This document shows, piece by piece, positions 7,757 through 16,887 of a stretch of DNA of 64,000 nucleotides. Below the pieces are notes generated by a model. That model had not been told where the DNA came from and made no database searches. It was given only the letters and a program-made list of their open reading frames with translations. Origin of the DNA: Vibrio echinoideorum (GTDB lineage Bacteria > Pseudomonadota > Gammaproteobacteria > Enterobacterales > Vibrionaceae); the NCBI RefSeq assembly GCF_024347455.1, contig NZ_AP025483.1, positions 1,240,001-1,304,000 of the forward strand, written 5' to 3'. Positions within the stretch are counted from its first letter, which is position 1; each line of letters starts with the position of its first letter. The position numbers and the translations under genes were made by a program.

Positions 7757-9040
7757 ATGGAAAGCTATCTTCCAATCCTGATTCTTTTTGTTCTATTTCT
7801 ATTGAATATACCCATTGCGTTTTCATTGATTGCTTCGGCAATGGTGTACTTTCTGTTTATCAATGACTCGATTCCCGTCAGTTTAGTGATGCAACGCTTT
7901 ATTAGTTCGACAGAGTCGTTTCCATTGTTGGCCATTCCCTTTTTTATCATGGTTGGCTCGGTGATGAACTATGCGGGGATCAGTAAAAGCTTATTGGCTT
8001 TTGCAGATTCAATGATTGGCCATAAAACGGGTGGGCTTGCTCAAGTTAATGTGGCGTTGAGTACGTTAATGGGTGGTATTTCTGGCTCTGCGAATGCCGA
8101 TGCTGCGATGCAATCGAAGATTCTTGCGCCTGAAATGACCAAGCGTGGCTATGATCTGCCATTTACAGCGGCTGTGACGGCGGCGTCATCGAGTATTAGC
8201 CCTGTTATTCCACCGGGTATCAACTTAATTATTTACGCTCTGTTAGCGAATGTATCGGTTCACCAAATGTTCATCGCGGGTTATGTGCCAGCATTTTTGA
8301 TGGCGTTATCGCTGATGGTGACTATTGCGTTCATCGCACGTAAGCGACGTTATAAGCCTTCTCGTTCTGAGCCCGCGTCTGCGAAAGAACGTGTTCATTA
8401 CTTTCTAAAAGCAGTTCCAGCTTTGCTGATTCCTTTCGGCATTATTCTTGGAATGCGTTTTGGTTTGTTTACGCCGACAGAAGCGGGTGCAATAGCAGTA
8501 TTGCTTTGTGCGATTATTGGCATTTTTGTTTATCGTCAGCTTGGCCTGCGACATATTCCGTTAATCATGCGTGAAACGGTACAGGGCACCAGTAGTGTGA
8601 TGTTCATTATTATCGGAGCAATGGTCTTCGGTTACTACATGACCCTAGAGCAAATCCCGCACAATGTTGCGTCTGCTTTGATAGAACTTACTGATAACAA
8701 GTTACTCTTGTTGCTGTTGATTAACGTGTTGTTGCTCGTTGTAGGGATGTTCATCGAAGGTGGCGCAGCGATGATTATCTTAACGCCGTTGCTGCTTCCG
8801 GCTGTGCTTAACCTAGGGGTAAACCCGGTTCACTTCGGCATCATCGTGATCGTTAATATTATGATTGGTGGTGTAACGCCACCGTTCGGTTCGATGATGT
8901 TTACTGTATGTTCCATCTTGAAGGTTCGTATGGTCGACTTTGTAAAAGAAGTAGTGCCTTTGCTACTCGCTTTATTGTCGGTGTTGATGTTGCTGACTTT
9001 CTCTGAAAGTTTAGTGATGTTTTTGCCGAATTTACTTTAA
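7757..9040 (+). CDS. TRAP transporter large permease (DctM)
   Basis: A 427-residue, very hydrophobic protein with about 11-12 helices, the sodium-coupled transport subunit of the TRAP complex. Family hallmarks include SGSANADAAMQSK and SSSISPVIPPGINLIIYA in the first half and MFIEGGAAMIILTPLLLP and GVTPPFGSMMF in the second half, which correspond to the two re-entrant hairpin and substrate-site regions. It is located between the small permease (9-base gap) and the HAD phosphatase (35-base gap), in one operon. Substrate not determined. Confidence 0.92.
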   Translation: MESYLPILILFVLFLLNIPIAFSLIASAMVYFLFINDSIPVSLVMQRFISSTESFPLLAIPFFIMVGSVMNYAGISKSLLAFADSMIGHKTGGLAQVNVALSTLMGGISGSANADAAMQSKILAPEMTKRGYDLPFTAAVTAASSSISPVIPPGINLIIYALLANVSVHQMFIAGYVPAFLMALSLMVTIAFIARKRRYKPSRSEPASAKERVHYFLKAVPALLIPFGIILGMRFGLFTPTEAGAIAVLLCAIIGIFVYRQLGLRHIPLIMRETVQGTSSVMFIIIGAMVFGYYMTLEQIPHNVASALIELTDNKLLLLLLINVLLLVVGMFIEGGAAMIILTPLLLPAVLNLGVNPVHFGIIVIVNIMIGGVTPPFGSMMFTVCSILKVRMVDFVKEVVPLLLALLSVLMLLTFSESLVMFLPNLL

Positions 9041-9075
9041 CACTAATAAGTTAGTTTATATTTGAGGGTGTAGAA

Positions 9076-9861
9076 ATGAATTCGGTAACGAATGATTTAG
9101 ACCAGAATTGGAAAAACATTGATTGGGTACTGACGGATGTCGACGATACCTTAACTTGGCAAGGTCAGTTGCCGCCAGAAACATTGGTGACATTGAAAGC
9201 GCTAAAAGATGCGGGGAAAAAAGTCGTGGCTGTAACGGGTGCGTGTGCTGGCTGGTGTGATCATATCGCGCAATTATGGCCAGTGGATGCGGTTCTCGGT
9301 GAGAACGGGGCTTTTATTATGGAAAAGCAGAATGGCTACCTCACGTTGCGATCTCAGACGCCTTTAGAAGACGTCAGAGCGGAACAGCAGCGCCTAAAGG
9401 CAGAGGTCTTAGACATTCTGAATGATTACCCAGATTTGTCTTTAACGCTCGACCAGTCTTATCGCCTATGTGAAGTTGCGATTGATATTGGCCAGAATCG
9501 CCCTCGAGTCGATGATGTCACTATTGAAGAAATCGTTTCTAAGATTCATGCGTTAGGCGCGCATGCGACAGCAAGCTCAATACACATTAATGCTTGGTAT
9601 GGTGAGCACTCGAAAAGAGCTACTTCAACAGCCTTCTTGAAAGAGAAAGGGTTGTCGGATGAAGAGATACTCCAACATGCCTGTTATGTAGGCGATTCTA
9701 TGAATGATCAGTTCATGTTTGAAGCACTGCCTTTCAGTGTTGGTGTAGCGAATATTGAACAATATTGGACGAAGTTATCGCATCACCCGGTTGTTGTGAT
9801 GCAGAAACCGGGCGGATATGGTTTCGCTGAGTTCACTGATAAATTATTGGCGCTGAAATAG
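9076..9861 (+). CDS. HAD-superfamily phosphatase (Cof/sucrose-phosphatase type)
   Basis: A 261-residue HAD hydrolase. Motif I is DVDDTLT (nucleophile Asp21, acid Asp23), a Thr motif II is VVAVTGA, and motif IV is GDSMND (about 206-211). The insert between about 85 and 185 fits a C2-type cap as in sugar-phosphate phosphatases. It is last in the TRAP operon, so it probably dephosphorylates the imported compound or a product made from it. Together with the divergent glycerophosphodiesterase this supports a phosphate-ester theme. A heptanucleotide repeat and then a terminator follow. Confidence 0.85.
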   Translation: MNSVTNDLDQNWKNIDWVLTDVDDTLTWQGQLPPETLVTLKALKDAGKKVVAVTGACAGWCDHIAQLWPVDAVLGENGAFIMEKQNGYLTLRSQTPLEDVRAEQQRLKAEVLDILNDYPDLSLTLDQSYRLCEVAIDIGQNRPRVDDVTIEEIVSKIHALGAHATASSIHINAWYGEHSKRATSTAFLKEKGLSDEEILQHACYVGDSMNDQFMFEALPFSVGVANIEQYWTKLSHHPVVVMQKPGGYGFAEFTDKLLALK

Positions 9862-9871
9862 TCGTTATTTA

Positions 9872-9920
9872 TACTTAATACTTAATACTTAATACTTAAT
9901 ACTTAATACTTAATACTTAA
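9872..9920 (+). repeat. Seven tandem copies of TACTTAA
   Basis: A perfect heptanucleotide tandem array, seven copies in 49 bases, beginning 11 bases after the HAD phosphatase stop and ending just before its terminator. It lies outside coding sequence. Such arrays change copy number by slippage; here it would change only the 3' untranslated region or spacing. Confidence 0.95.
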
Positions 9921-9930
9921 TCTAGTAGTA

Positions 9931-9960
9931 CAAAGGCGATAATGAAAGTTGTCGCCTTTG
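9931..9960 (+). terminator. Terminator of the TRAP/HAD operon
   Basis: Nine-base arms CAAAGGCGA / TCGCCTTTG with a 12-base loop, then CCTTGTTTG. Located directly after the TACTTAA array. Confidence 0.7.
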
Positions 9961-10131
9961 CCTTGTTTGGAACAGATAAAACAAACTGAATAGCCGATCA
10001 ACCGTAGTCTTGAAGTGATTCGGTGCACAAGTTAGTGAGCACAAACTGGATCTCGATAAATTGGAATACATGTTTGAGCCAAATGTATGAGAGTCTTGTT
10101 CTTCGTGTCAGTTGAACCACAAGGTTGTTGA

Positions 10132-11058
10132 ATGCATCATTTTAATATCCGTGCGCTTGAGTATTTAAACGCATTATCAAAATATGGATCATTGCGTAAG
10201 GCATCTAAAATGATGAACGTCGATCCTGCGGCAATGAGTAGAATGCTGACACAGTTGGAAGCTCAAGCTGAAATGAAAGTTTGGGAGCGTAATAATCGAC
10301 AGTCACTTTTAACCGAAGCGGGTAACGAACTGCTGAACTACTATCGTTCAATCGTTCGTGGAGAGGCGGCGGTAATGGCGCGGCTGAGCAAGTTGAAAAA
10401 TCTCAAAGGGGGTAATGTCAGTATTGCCATTGGTGAAGGATTTATTACCAACTTGGTTTCCAAGCCGATGCAAACTTTCATGGCTCGTTATCCAGATATC
10501 AATCTATCGATTGAGATAGCTGGAGCGTTAGACGCGGTCAAAATGCTTGAAGATCAACAGATAGATTTTGCAATCACCTATGCCTCTGCTCCACACCCTA
10601 AATTACATTCACATGTTGAGCGCAGCCATCCCCTAGAACTCATCGCTCCCAAAGGGCACTTTTTGACGATGAAAGAAGCACCAGTGACACTTCAAGACAT
10701 TAAAGATGTTTCTGTTGCATTAATCGATAACTCGACAGGAATGGGGCGGTTAGTGAAACATGCAGAACAAATGTCCCATATTACCCTGCAACCAAAGCTC
10801 CAAACGAATTCTGTTACGGCACTAACTAACTTTGTGTCAGCAGGGTTGGGCGTCACGTTCATGCCAAAGCTTACCGTGCTTGATGAGATTAAGTCGGGGC
10901 AAATTGAAGTGGTTGCCACAGAGCTGAAAATGTTATCGAAAGCGACCGTTAAGGTTCAGTCTTTAAAAGGCCGTGCACTTACGCTTCAAGCCGAAACGCT
11001 GTTAGATTTCTTACTCGAGAATGCGACGTTCTTGAGTCATGATGCTTATAATATTTAG
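10132..11058 (+). CDS. LysR-family transcriptional regulator
   Basis: A 308-residue LysR regulator: winged helix-turn-helix at about residues 5-62 (ASKMMNVDPAAMSRMLTQLEAQ) and a periplasmic-binding-like effector domain from about 92 to 298. It reads in the same direction as the D-amino-acid dehydrogenase gene that begins 326 bases later, so it may control it, but the usual divergent arrangement is absent. Effector unknown. Confidence 0.85.
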   Translation: MHHFNIRALEYLNALSKYGSLRKASKMMNVDPAAMSRMLTQLEAQAEMKVWERNNRQSLLTEAGNELLNYYRSIVRGEAAVMARLSKLKNLKGGNVSIAIGEGFITNLVSKPMQTFMARYPDINLSIEIAGALDAVKMLEDQQIDFAITYASAPHPKLHSHVERSHPLELIAPKGHFLTMKEAPVTLQDIKDVSVALIDNSTGMGRLVKHAEQMSHITLQPKLQTNSVTALTNFVSAGLGVTFMPKLTVLDEIKSGQIEVVATELKMLSKATVKVQSLKGRALTLQAETLLDFLLENATFLSHDAYNI

Positions 11059-11384
11059 GCTGGTATAGAGCGGATCTAAATAAGCACCTCCGCGCATTCA
11101 TTTATCCAAGCTTAAAAATTAGTGTAATCCTCAAGCTAACTCTCCGATGGCTAGTCACTGATTCTGCTGCTTAACTACAACCTAACTACAACCTAACTGC
11201 ATACCCAACCTCACAGTTTTCAACTTCAAGATTCGTTTTTAAACTGAATTGATTTTTTGTCAACGCTTTCATTATTGTTAAATCAACACCTGCCGAATAA
11301 GTTACAAATTATTAACGAAAGTCGTGTTTGAATTGAAAACAGTGCTCAACAGGTTGAGTTTGTGCTGTGTATTAGGGGAAGAGA
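11059..11384. other. Intergenic region upstream of dadA
   Basis: 326 bases without a gene. It has a short repeated phrase (AACTACAACCTAACTACAACCTAACTGC, two to three imperfect copies of CTACAACCTAA around 11174-11200) and an AT-rich stretch before dadA that likely holds its promoter. No terminator or RNA gene was recognised. Confidence 0.4.
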
Positions 11385-12638
11385 ATGGAAGTTATTGTTA
11401 TTGGCAGCGGTGTTATTGGGTTGACCAGTGCTTGGTATCTAGCGAAAGAAGGGCACTCGGTGACGGTTATTGACCGTCAGGATAGCAGTGGTAAGGAAAC
11501 CAGTTTTGCGAATGCTGGCCAAATCTCTTACGGTTATTCATCACCATGGGCTGCGCCCGGAATCCCTTTAAAAGCGATGAAATGGTTAACCCAAGAGCAT
11601 GCGCCATTAAAAGTGAAACCGTCACTTTCCCCTGAATTGGCTTCTTGGGCGACTAAGATGCTCGCCAACTGTAATGAAGCCAAATACGCACAAAATAAAT
11701 CGCGGATGTTAAGAGTCGCCAATTACAGCCGTGATTGTCTGACTCATCTAAGAAACAGTGAAGAACTCGCTTATGAGGGCAGGCAGAAAGGGACGCTGCA
11801 AGTGTTTCGAAGCGAGAAACAATTGGATTTCATTCAGCAAGATATGAAGCTGCTCAAAGAGAGCGGAATTGAACATTCGTTGTTTGATGTTGAGCAGTGC
11901 TTATCTATTGAACCGGGTTTAGCGGACGTTAAAGATAAGCTGGTGGGTGGACTATATTTACCACACGATGAAACGGGTGATTGCCATAAGTTCTGTTTAA
12001 CCTTGACTGAAAAAGCGAAGAAGCTTGGGGTTCAGTTTGTTTTTGATACTGAAGTGGTGAGACTCAATCATCAGAATCAAACCATTGAAAGTATTACCAC
12101 GACTCAAGGTGACTTCAAAGCGGACGCTTACGTAGTCGCGTCTGGCAGTTATTCTCGTGATCTGCTGAAGCAAGTAGACCTTTCTATTCCTGTTTACCCT
12201 GTCAAAGGGTACTCACTAACACTGCCTATCGTAAATGCAGATAAGTCACCGACGTCTACTGTCATGGATGAAACCTACAAAGTAGCGATGACTCGTTTTG
12301 ATGATCGTATTCGTATTGCAGGCACGGCAGAACTCGCAGGTTTTGATTATCTTATTCCTGAAAAGCGTAAAGCCACCATTGATATGGTGATCAAAGATCT
12401 CTTTCCTGACGCTGGTGACTTTTCTAAAGCGGAATATTGGACTGGGTTAAGGCCTATGACACCCGATGGCACGCCTATTATAGGCAAAACGCCAATCAAG
12501 AATCTGTTCACCAATACTGGTCACGGGACTCTGGGTTGGACGATGGCGTGCGGCTCAGGAAAGATCTTGGCAAACGTGGTTAGCGGCTTCGCTAGTGATA
12601 TAAAAACCGATGACTTGAGTATTCATCGCTATTTGTAA
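11385..12638 (+). CDS. dadA: D-amino-acid dehydrogenase, small subunit type
   Basis: A 417-residue FAD-dependent oxidoreductase of the DAO family that deaminates D-amino acids (D-alanine in the classic case) to 2-oxo acids, passing electrons to the respiratory chain. The N-terminal dinucleotide-binding motif is VIGSGVIGLTSAWYLAKEG with Gly7, Gly9 and Gly12, followed by the acidic end of strand 2 (VID). The C-terminal segment GLRPMTPDGTPIIG and NTGHGTLGWTMACGSG match DadA closely. The length equals the family norm. No alanine racemase gene (dadX) is adjacent. A clear terminator follows. Confidence 0.9.
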   Translation: MEVIVIGSGVIGLTSAWYLAKEGHSVTVIDRQDSSGKETSFANAGQISYGYSSPWAAPGIPLKAMKWLTQEHAPLKVKPSLSPELASWATKMLANCNEAKYAQNKSRMLRVANYSRDCLTHLRNSEELAYEGRQKGTLQVFRSEKQLDFIQQDMKLLKESGIEHSLFDVEQCLSIEPGLADVKDKLVGGLYLPHDETGDCHKFCLTLTEKAKKLGVQFVFDTEVVRLNHQNQTIESITTTQGDFKADAYVVASGSYSRDLLKQVDLSIPVYPVKGYSLTLPIVNADKSPTSTVMDETYKVAMTRFDDRIRIAGTAELAGFDYLIPEKRKATIDMVIKDLFPDAGDFSKAEYWTGLRPMTPDGTPIIGKTPIKNLFTNTGHGTLGWTMACGSGKILANVVSGFASDIKTDDLSIHRYL

Positions 12639-12664
12639 CTGTGTGGCTAATGAATGCAAAAGTA

Positions 12665-12692
12665 ACCCCATTCTTGAGCTCTAGAATGGGGT
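12665..12692. terminator. Terminator between dadA and the convergent hydrolase gene
   Basis: Ten-base arms ACCCCATTCT / AGAATGGGGT with an 8-base loop containing GAGCTC, between two convergent genes. It can serve both strands. Confidence 0.75.
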
Positions 12693-12719
12693 CGTAGTTT
12701 CTGGCTTTATATTGAGCAT

Positions 12720-13457
12720 TTATCTGGTGGTGGTTTCTAATACGTGAGTGAAGCGATCCCACGATTTCTGGTCGGCTTCTTGTTGATAGTTATTTGAGCC
12801 GAACACGGTAAATGCATGTGGAGCACCACTGTAGGTGATCATTTCATGTTGAACTTTGGTCGTTTCAAGTTGTGCAGCGAGGCTCCCAAAGTCTTCCATT
12901 GATATCATGGCATCTGCTGTTCCGTGGAACACGACGACTGGGGCTTTTGTCTGAGAGTAATCTTGGCCTTTTGGTGTCGATAAACCGCCATGGAAGGTAA
13001 CATAAGCTTTAGAAGGGATACCCGCGCGAGCGGCTTCTAAAACGGCAGCGCCGCCGAAACAATACCCCATCATCACGTTGTTATCTAAGTTACCACCAAG
13101 CCTCTTCGCTTCCATCGCTCCAGCATTGAGTAACGTGCGCATTTTTTCTCTGTCTTTATACAGTTCGCCGGTATGTTGTTTTTTGTCTTTTACTTCAGTA
13201 GGGCGAATACCTTTGCCGAACAAGTCGACCGCAAACACGTTGTAACCTAGTTCATTGAGCATTTCAGAACGTTTTTTTTCGTAATCCGTTAAACCATCCC
13301 AATCGTGTACTAACAGCACTAAAGGCGCTTGGTCACTGGCTTCGCTCCAATAACCTTCGTAGTCTATGCCGTCGACTTGGTAAGTGACGTTCTCTCCAGA
13401 AATCGCAGATAAGGGGAGTAGAGCTGAAAGTAGACCTAACGTAGTGAGTGTTCGCAT
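12720..13457 (-). CDS. Exported dienelactone-hydrolase-family protein
   Basis: A 245-residue alpha/beta hydrolase. A signal peptide occupies about residues 1-20, so the protein is predicted to be periplasmic, which differs from cytoplasmic catabolic dienelactone hydrolases. The nucleophile elbow is GYCFGG with Cys133, and the rest of the triad is Asp182 (GTADAM) and His214 (APHAF). Cys rather than Ser as nucleophile is the mark of the DLH family. No aromatic catabolism genes are nearby, so the substrate is unknown; a general ester or lactone hydrolase role is possible. Confidence 0.87.
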   Translation of the reverse strand: MRTLTTLGLLSALLPLSAISGENVTYQVDGIDYEGYWSEASDQAPLVLLVHDWDGLTDYEKKRSEMLNELGYNVFAVDLFGKGIRPTEVKDKKQHTGELYKDREKMRTLLNAGAMEAKRLGGNLDNNVMMGYCFGGAAVLEAARAGIPSKAYVTFHGGLSTPKGQDYSQTKAPVVVFHGTADAMISMEDFGSLAAQLETTKVQHEMITYSGAPHAFTVFGSNNYQQEADQKSWDRFTHVLETTTR

Positions 13458-13688
13458 GCGTTATTCCTTTAGTGACAATTGATATTCCAATCAAAATTAT
13501 AGATAACACGATGATTCTCGCCAGTTTCCTTTTTCTTATTTGACTCGTGATCTTGAAGGTAAGGATGGAATAGGAATTTAGCAGATAGCCACTGCAACGA
13601 TATGTAGTGGCTATTTTGCTGCGAACGATAAAGTTCTCAGTTGAATGACGTTAGGATCATGAAGATAGGAATGATCAAGGTTGAATAA

Positions 13689-14624
13689 CTACCAAGACGT
13701 GTTGGTTTTGGTATTGCTGCTGCTCACATCCGGATATTTCCGCTGATAGCGCGGCAGCATGGATTCATTGCCTAAGATGCCACCTTGATGAATATAGATA
13801 ATGGTCTTGGTTGGATTAGTTTCTTGCCATTGTTCTAAGCATTGCCACATCAAAGGGTCATAAAGTAGGTCGAATTCAATATTGGTTTGCTCCTGAAGGT
13901 CCAACCAAGTTTGATAATCGTCTTGATACAACTTACCGAAATGGTGTTTTGTTGTAAGTGGCAGTATCTGCGGGTGATCTGTTTCGCCAAGCTCGTTAAA
14001 TTGCTGTGTTAAGTAGTCATTACCACCAACGCAAGCGCAAGTTAAGACCGGGATATTGTGTAGTTTTAGATGCTTATGGAGGTAGAGAGCGGTGGCACCT
14101 GTGCCTGCTGGCAGCGCCACGACGAATTCATGTTGGTTTTCGAAACGTGTCCAGCTGAGTATCTCCATCGCCAGTTGTTTCACGCCATACTCCGAAAGTT
14201 GAGAGCGTCCGCCTTCAGGCAACACAATGCAATGAGAGTCGGGTTGTCTAACTTGTTCAATGTATGCTTTTGGGTGCAGCTCTGCTCCCGTTTCTTTAAC
14301 TGAAATCACTTTAGCCCCTAAGTCGACAGCGCCACGGTAGTTACCTATTGGACGTTCATGCAGCCATTGAGGAATATGGTCTACATAAAACTCAAGCGTC
14401 CAACCTTTAATCTTTGCCAGCGCAGCAAGAGAGAAGAGAGAATTAGCTTGCGCAGAGCCATAACTGATCAAGGTTGTAGTATTAGGGTGCTCATCTTCGA
14501 GCAGTTTCATGAACTTGCGTGCTTTATTACCACAAAAGTGAGAGTGGAGTTGATCGTCACGCTTCAAGAAAAAGGTGTGGTCGTTGTATTGATGCTGAGT
14601 TACAGGGCTATTATTTAGTTTCAT
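13689..14624 (-). CDS. ACC deaminase / D-cysteine desulfhydrase-family PLP enzyme
   Basis: A 311-residue fold-type II PLP enzyme. The Schiff-base lysine is Lys34 in FCGNKARKF, followed by the SYGSAQANS phosphate/cofactor segment and a glycine-rich LPAGTGATALYL loop. This family includes D-cysteine desulfhydrase and 1-aminocyclopropane-1-carboxylate deaminase; in Vibrio a D-amino-acid substrate is more likely than ACC. It lies in the same stretch as dadA, which also acts on D-amino acids, but on the other strand and not co-transcribed. Confidence 0.82.
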   Translation of the reverse strand: MKLNNSPVTQHQYNDHTFFLKRDDQLHSHFCGNKARKFMKLLEDEHPNTTTLISYGSAQANSLFSLAALAKIKGWTLEFYVDHIPQWLHERPIGNYRGAVDLGAKVISVKETGAELHPKAYIEQVRQPDSHCIVLPEGGRSQLSEYGVKQLAMEILSWTRFENQHEFVVALPAGTGATALYLHKHLKLHNIPVLTCACVGGNDYLTQQFNELGETDHPQILPLTTKHHFGKLYQDDYQTWLDLQEQTNIEFDLLYDPLMWQCLEQWQETNPTKTIIYIHQGGILGNESMLPRYQRKYPDVSSSNTKTNTSW

Positions 14625-14751
14625 CGCACTTAGATAAAATGTTGACTAAGAAGCCAACATTTTTAAATCAAATAGGACCAGTGAGTATCTAGTAGCTAGC
14701 GAGCGCTGTAAACCAACTAAATCAAGTTTTCGGTGGATATTGAGCCTAGTA

Positions 14752-16050
14752 CTACGAGTTTATTTGCTCTGGTATGGACAAGGGGGAATCGGTTTGAAAG
14801 GCGATTTTCGCGGTGCACCCACCACAGCTGCGATTGAATAACTGAAAGTTCCAATCGAAGCGTTGACATAGGTCTTCGACAATCAATAGACCTAATCCAT
14901 GACCATTTGGATTGTACTGTTCCTGAAGGCCTTCGCCTTGGTCTTCAATCACAAGGTTGTCTTGGGAGAGGGTGATGGTTACAGTGCCACTATTGGTCGC
15001 AGCAATCGCATTCCTTAATAAATTACCAATCAACATGTTCATAATAGCGCTGGTGGCTTGAATGGTTGGTTCTGATTGAACCTGTAAAGAGATCTCTACT
15101 TCTTTGTCATCTGCCTGTAACGAGTTTTTCGAAATGATGCCCTCTAATTCTTGTTGGGTAAACAAACGTAACGGCGCGTCATCACTGTTTCTTTCATAAC
15201 GCACGAGGCCAAGTAAGGCATCGACCATTGCAGACATCTGAACAATTGCATCATCTATACGCTCAACTTGACGAGATTGAAACTCAGTCGTTTCGCTTCT
15301 CAATAACAGCTTGTTTGCACCGCGCACAACCGTCAGTGGTGTTCTTAACTCATGACTTGAGTAGCGAGCAAAAGCTTGTTCACGCTTGATCAAAGAATTG
15401 ATTTCTCGGTGATACTGATTGAGTTGATCTGTCAGTTGACGAAATTCAACCGCAGCGTCGTCGTTTACCCCGAACTCTTCACCTAGGTTTAATTTATTTG
15501 TCTCGAGTTGTTCCGAAAGTGAGTTGAAAGGCTCTATGAGTCGTTTCGATAACCGATAAAGTAAGGCACCAAAACTGAATATTAGAATCGAAAGCAGAGT
15601 TAAAACAAAAGTAGTCGCGTGCATCAGTTCATAGTTATCAAATTCGACGCGATCTATTTCAGATAAAAGGATTATAGGGTAGGTATTTCCGCCATGGGAG
15701 TATTCACCGGCATACATCATTCGGGATTCGGGTTCATCGCCGACCTCACCAAGAAAGCTCTCTTTGCCCTTTATATATTGCAGGTAGCTTTTTGGTACAT
15801 GAGATAGATCGTTATAGGCCATCGTCAAACCGTCAATGCGCAGCTCTCCACTTTTTCCTGATTGAAAGATTTCTACAGCATAGTTTCGGTCAATCAGGAT
15901 ACGTCTTTCACCCACGCGGTCTTCTGATAAGTACAGCGCTGACACAAAAACCACGTAGACAAAAGCTGAGACAATCACAGCCATTATTCCAAAGAATACC
16001 GCTAAGCGACCCGTCAAGGTTTTGGTGCTGGTGAGTACATTTAGAATCAA
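14752..16050 (-). CDS. Two-component sensor histidine kinase
   Basis: A 432-residue membrane kinase. Transmembrane helices lie at about 15-40 and 146-166, enclosing a periplasmic sensor of about 105 residues. A short HAMP-like linker leads to HisKA with phosphorylatable His233 (SSHELRTPL), then a HATPase domain with the N box GNLLRNAIAAT (from 342) and G boxes EDQGEG and NGHGLGL. Its start overlaps the response regulator stop by 4 bases (ATGA), so the two are translationally coupled. The divergent genes are ArnC/ArnT/GtrA-like, so I infer an envelope-sensing system, like PmrB or CarS in role but not shown to be an orthologue. Confidence 0.9.
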   Translation of the reverse strand: MILNVLTSTKTLTGRLAVFFGIMAVIVSAFVYVVFVSALYLSEDRVGERRILIDRNYAVEIFQSGKSGELRIDGLTMAYNDLSHVPKSYLQYIKGKESFLGEVGDEPESRMMYAGEYSHGGNTYPIILLSEIDRVEFDNYELMHATTFVLTLLSILIFSFGALLYRLSKRLIEPFNSLSEQLETNKLNLGEEFGVNDDAAVEFRQLTDQLNQYHREINSLIKREQAFARYSSHELRTPLTVVRGANKLLLRSETTEFQSRQVERIDDAIVQMSAMVDALLGLVRYERNSDDAPLRLFTQQELEGIISKNSLQADDKEVEISLQVQSEPTIQATSAIMNMLIGNLLRNAIAATNSGTVTITLSQDNLVIEDQGEGLQEQYNPNGHGLGLLIVEDLCQRFDWNFQLFNRSCGGCTAKIAFQTDSPLSIPEQINS

Positions 16051-16724
16051 CGGGTTGGCTCCAAACGGAAACCGACCTTAGGAACAGTAATTAACATCTG
16101 AGTGTCAAAAGGCTTGTCGAGTTGATTACGCAATTGATAGATGTGACTGCGTAACACATCATTATTGGGTTCGTCTTCTTCCCACAGCTTGTATGAGATA
16201 TCTTCGCGAGTCACTACTTCAGGTGCTTTTTGACACAGCATCTCAAGTATGGTGTAAGTGGTGGGGTTCAGCGCGAGTAGCTTGTCTTGGCGGTAAGCTT
16301 TACGGGTTTTTTGGTCAATTGTGAGTTCATCAAACTGAAGTTTAGAAGAAGCCACTTTTCCACGGTAACGACGAACGAGCGCCTTCATTCTCGCTTCTAA
16401 GATATCTAAGTCAAAAGGTTTGGTGAGATAATCATCGGCACCATGTTCAAAGCCTTTCAGCATATCTTCGCGGCTATCTAAGGCGGTCAGCATCAAAATA
16501 GGTGTAGCAATACCTTGGTCTCGCAGTTTATTACAAACAGTGAGGCCGTCCATTCGTGGCAGCATTAAGTCTAATATGATGATATCAAATGAGTTTTCTA
16601 ATGCGAGTTGTAGGCCAAGTTCACCGTTGTCCGCATAATCGAGTTCCATGCCAATACACTCAAAATAATCAAACAAGACACCCGCAATTTCACGGTTATC
16701 TTCGACTAATAGAACTCGTTTCAT
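16047..16724 (-). CDS. OmpR-family response regulator
   Basis: About 225 residues: receiver domain (acidic pair near residue 8-9, phospho-Asp in ILDLMLPRMDG, conserved Lys in LTKPF) and a C-terminal OmpR/PhoB winged helix that recognises direct repeats. I chose the inner ATG at 16724 (MKRVLLVEDN), which has a GAGAA sequence before it; the ATG at 16736 adds four residues without one. It is the first gene of a two-gene unit with the kinase. The upstream promoter region holds a 38-bp tandem duplication that could be its target. Confidence 0.9.
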   Translation of the reverse strand: MKRVLLVEDNREIAGVLFDYFECIGMELDYADNGELGLQLALENSFDIIILDLMLPRMDGLTVCNKLRDQGIATPILMLTALDSREDMLKGFEHGADDYLTKPFDLDILEARMKALVRRYRGKVASSKLQFDELTIDQKTRKAYRQDKLLALNPTTYTILEMLCQKAPEVVTREDISYKLWEEDEPNNDVLRSHIYQLRNQLDKPFDTQMLITVPKVGFRLEPTR

Positions 16725-16757
16725 TTTGATTCTCATACAGAAATAGACAGTAACATT

Positions 16758-16833
16758 ATCCTGAGTGAGCGTGAAAAATATGTCAACAACATAACATCCT
16801 GAGTGAGCGTGAAAAATATGTCAACAACATAAC
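16758..16833. repeat. Exact 38-bp tandem duplication in the divergent promoter
   Basis: Two adjacent identical 38-base units, 16758-16795 and 16796-16833. Each begins ATCCTGAGTGAGCG and ends GTCAACAACATAAC. They lie in the 163-base gap between the response regulator and the glycosyltransferase operon. OmpR-family regulators bind direct repeats, so doubling this unit may double operator or promoter elements. Confidence 0.95.
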
Positions 16834-16887
16834 TTTCACTTATGTGCGGGTAGATTGGCTTCAGATTAAAAAATAGAAGAATGTATT

